From assembly GCA_937880335.1 (NCBI GenBank), contig CALFLJ010000037.1, positions 1 through 5,937 of the forward strand: a stretch of DNA of 5,937 nt, in the 5' to 3' direction. The notes under the pieces were generated by a model. It worked only from the letters and a program-made list of their open reading frames with translations. It was not told where the DNA came from and made no database searches. Of this stretch, positions 5,723 to 5,937 are shown piece after piece. Source of the stretch: an uncultured Succinatimonas sp. (GTDB lineage Bacteria; Pseudomonadota; Gammaproteobacteria; Enterobacterales; Succinivibrionaceae). The position numbers and the translations under genes were made by a program. Positions within the stretch are counted from its first letter, which is position 1. The number at the start of each line of letters is the position of its first letter.

Positions 5723-5765
5723 AGGTAAAAATCATAATTATACTCATCAAAAGTAATTTTTACTT
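5723..5765 (+). terminator. Weak hairpin(s) after the hfq-like gene
   Basis: GTAAAAAT (5725-5732) is complementary to ATTTTTAC (5756-5763) across a 23-base loop. The 3' part can alternatively fold as a short hairpin, AAGTAA (5751-5756) with TTACTT (5760-5765). Pairs are nearly all A-T and no clean T-tract follows, so it is at best a poor terminator. Confidence 0.25.
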
Positions 5766-5816
5766 AAGACTTGATTTTTAGATTTTATAAGAAAGCGTGT
5801 AGTAAAGACAGATAAC

Positions 5817-5840
5817 TTAAATAAGAAAAATCTTATTTAA
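5817..5840. repeat. 10-bp AT-rich inverted repeat
   Basis: TTAAATAAGA (5817-5826) and TCTTATTTAA (5831-5840) form a perfect inverted repeat around AAAA. On the minus strand the loop is TTTT, but no T-tract follows on either strand. It lies between the hfq-like gene and a short minus-strand frame at the window edge, so it might be a shared weak terminator or a binding site. Confidence 0.35.
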
Positions 5841-5937
5841 TAAAAGTTAGCTGAATCATATTCTGCAGATTTTTCTATATCTATCCCAAACTTTGTAGAT
5901 CATAGTTTCTAATTTTTGACTATCTTCTTAGGGTAAG

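Noticed and set aside
1..5937. CRISPR array or insertion sequence
   Set aside because: No regularly spaced repeats, transposase frames or paired terminal repeats were found on reading both strands.

Overview
The window looks like a chromosomal segment of an AT-rich gammaproteobacterium. SecA follows the Escherichia coli-type SecA closely along its whole length (903 residues from the preferred start, with a C-terminal zinc-binding CxCx8CH motif). The partial tRNA-Gly and the two tRNA-Phe genes are also of gammaproteobacterial type, with an encoded CCA. The strong A/T bias of the intergenic DNA and codon usage would fit a lineage such as the Succinivibrionaceae, but that assignment is inference only.

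Layout, left to right: the 3' end of a tRNA-Gly and its terminator (1-60); a leader of about 200 bases with inverted repeats, a terminator-like hairpin and a sigma70-type promoter; secA (268-2979), the motor of the Sec translocase; a hairpin just after secA. Next is a small two-gene operon: an SSB-like OB-fold protein (3171-3539) overlapping by 14 bases a MoxR/CobS-like AAA+ ATPase (from 3526). The ATPase reading frame is cut by an in-frame TAG at 4147-4149, and the C-terminal lid region continues in the same frame to 4518. Then comes a strong promoter driving two identical tandem tRNA-Phe genes (4687-4762 and 4785-4860) with a shared terminator. Last is an hfq-like gene (5183-5692) with its own extended -10 promoter and a leader hairpin, followed by 245 bases with no clear gene.

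The core functions (protein export, translation, RNA chaperoning) are housekeeping. The SSB-like/AAA+ pair stands out as accessory: its members resemble genes of conjugative elements and phages, no recombinase or von Willebrand-factor partner gene is beside it, and the ATPase appears broken. It may be the remnant of a mobile element lying between secA and a tRNA locus. The other unusual gene is the Hfq homologue. It has a basic 45-residue N-terminal extension, a two-residue insertion between its Sm motifs, Asp in place of the proximal-pore His, and altered rim arginines. I did not find convincing evidence of a complete new multi-gene system.
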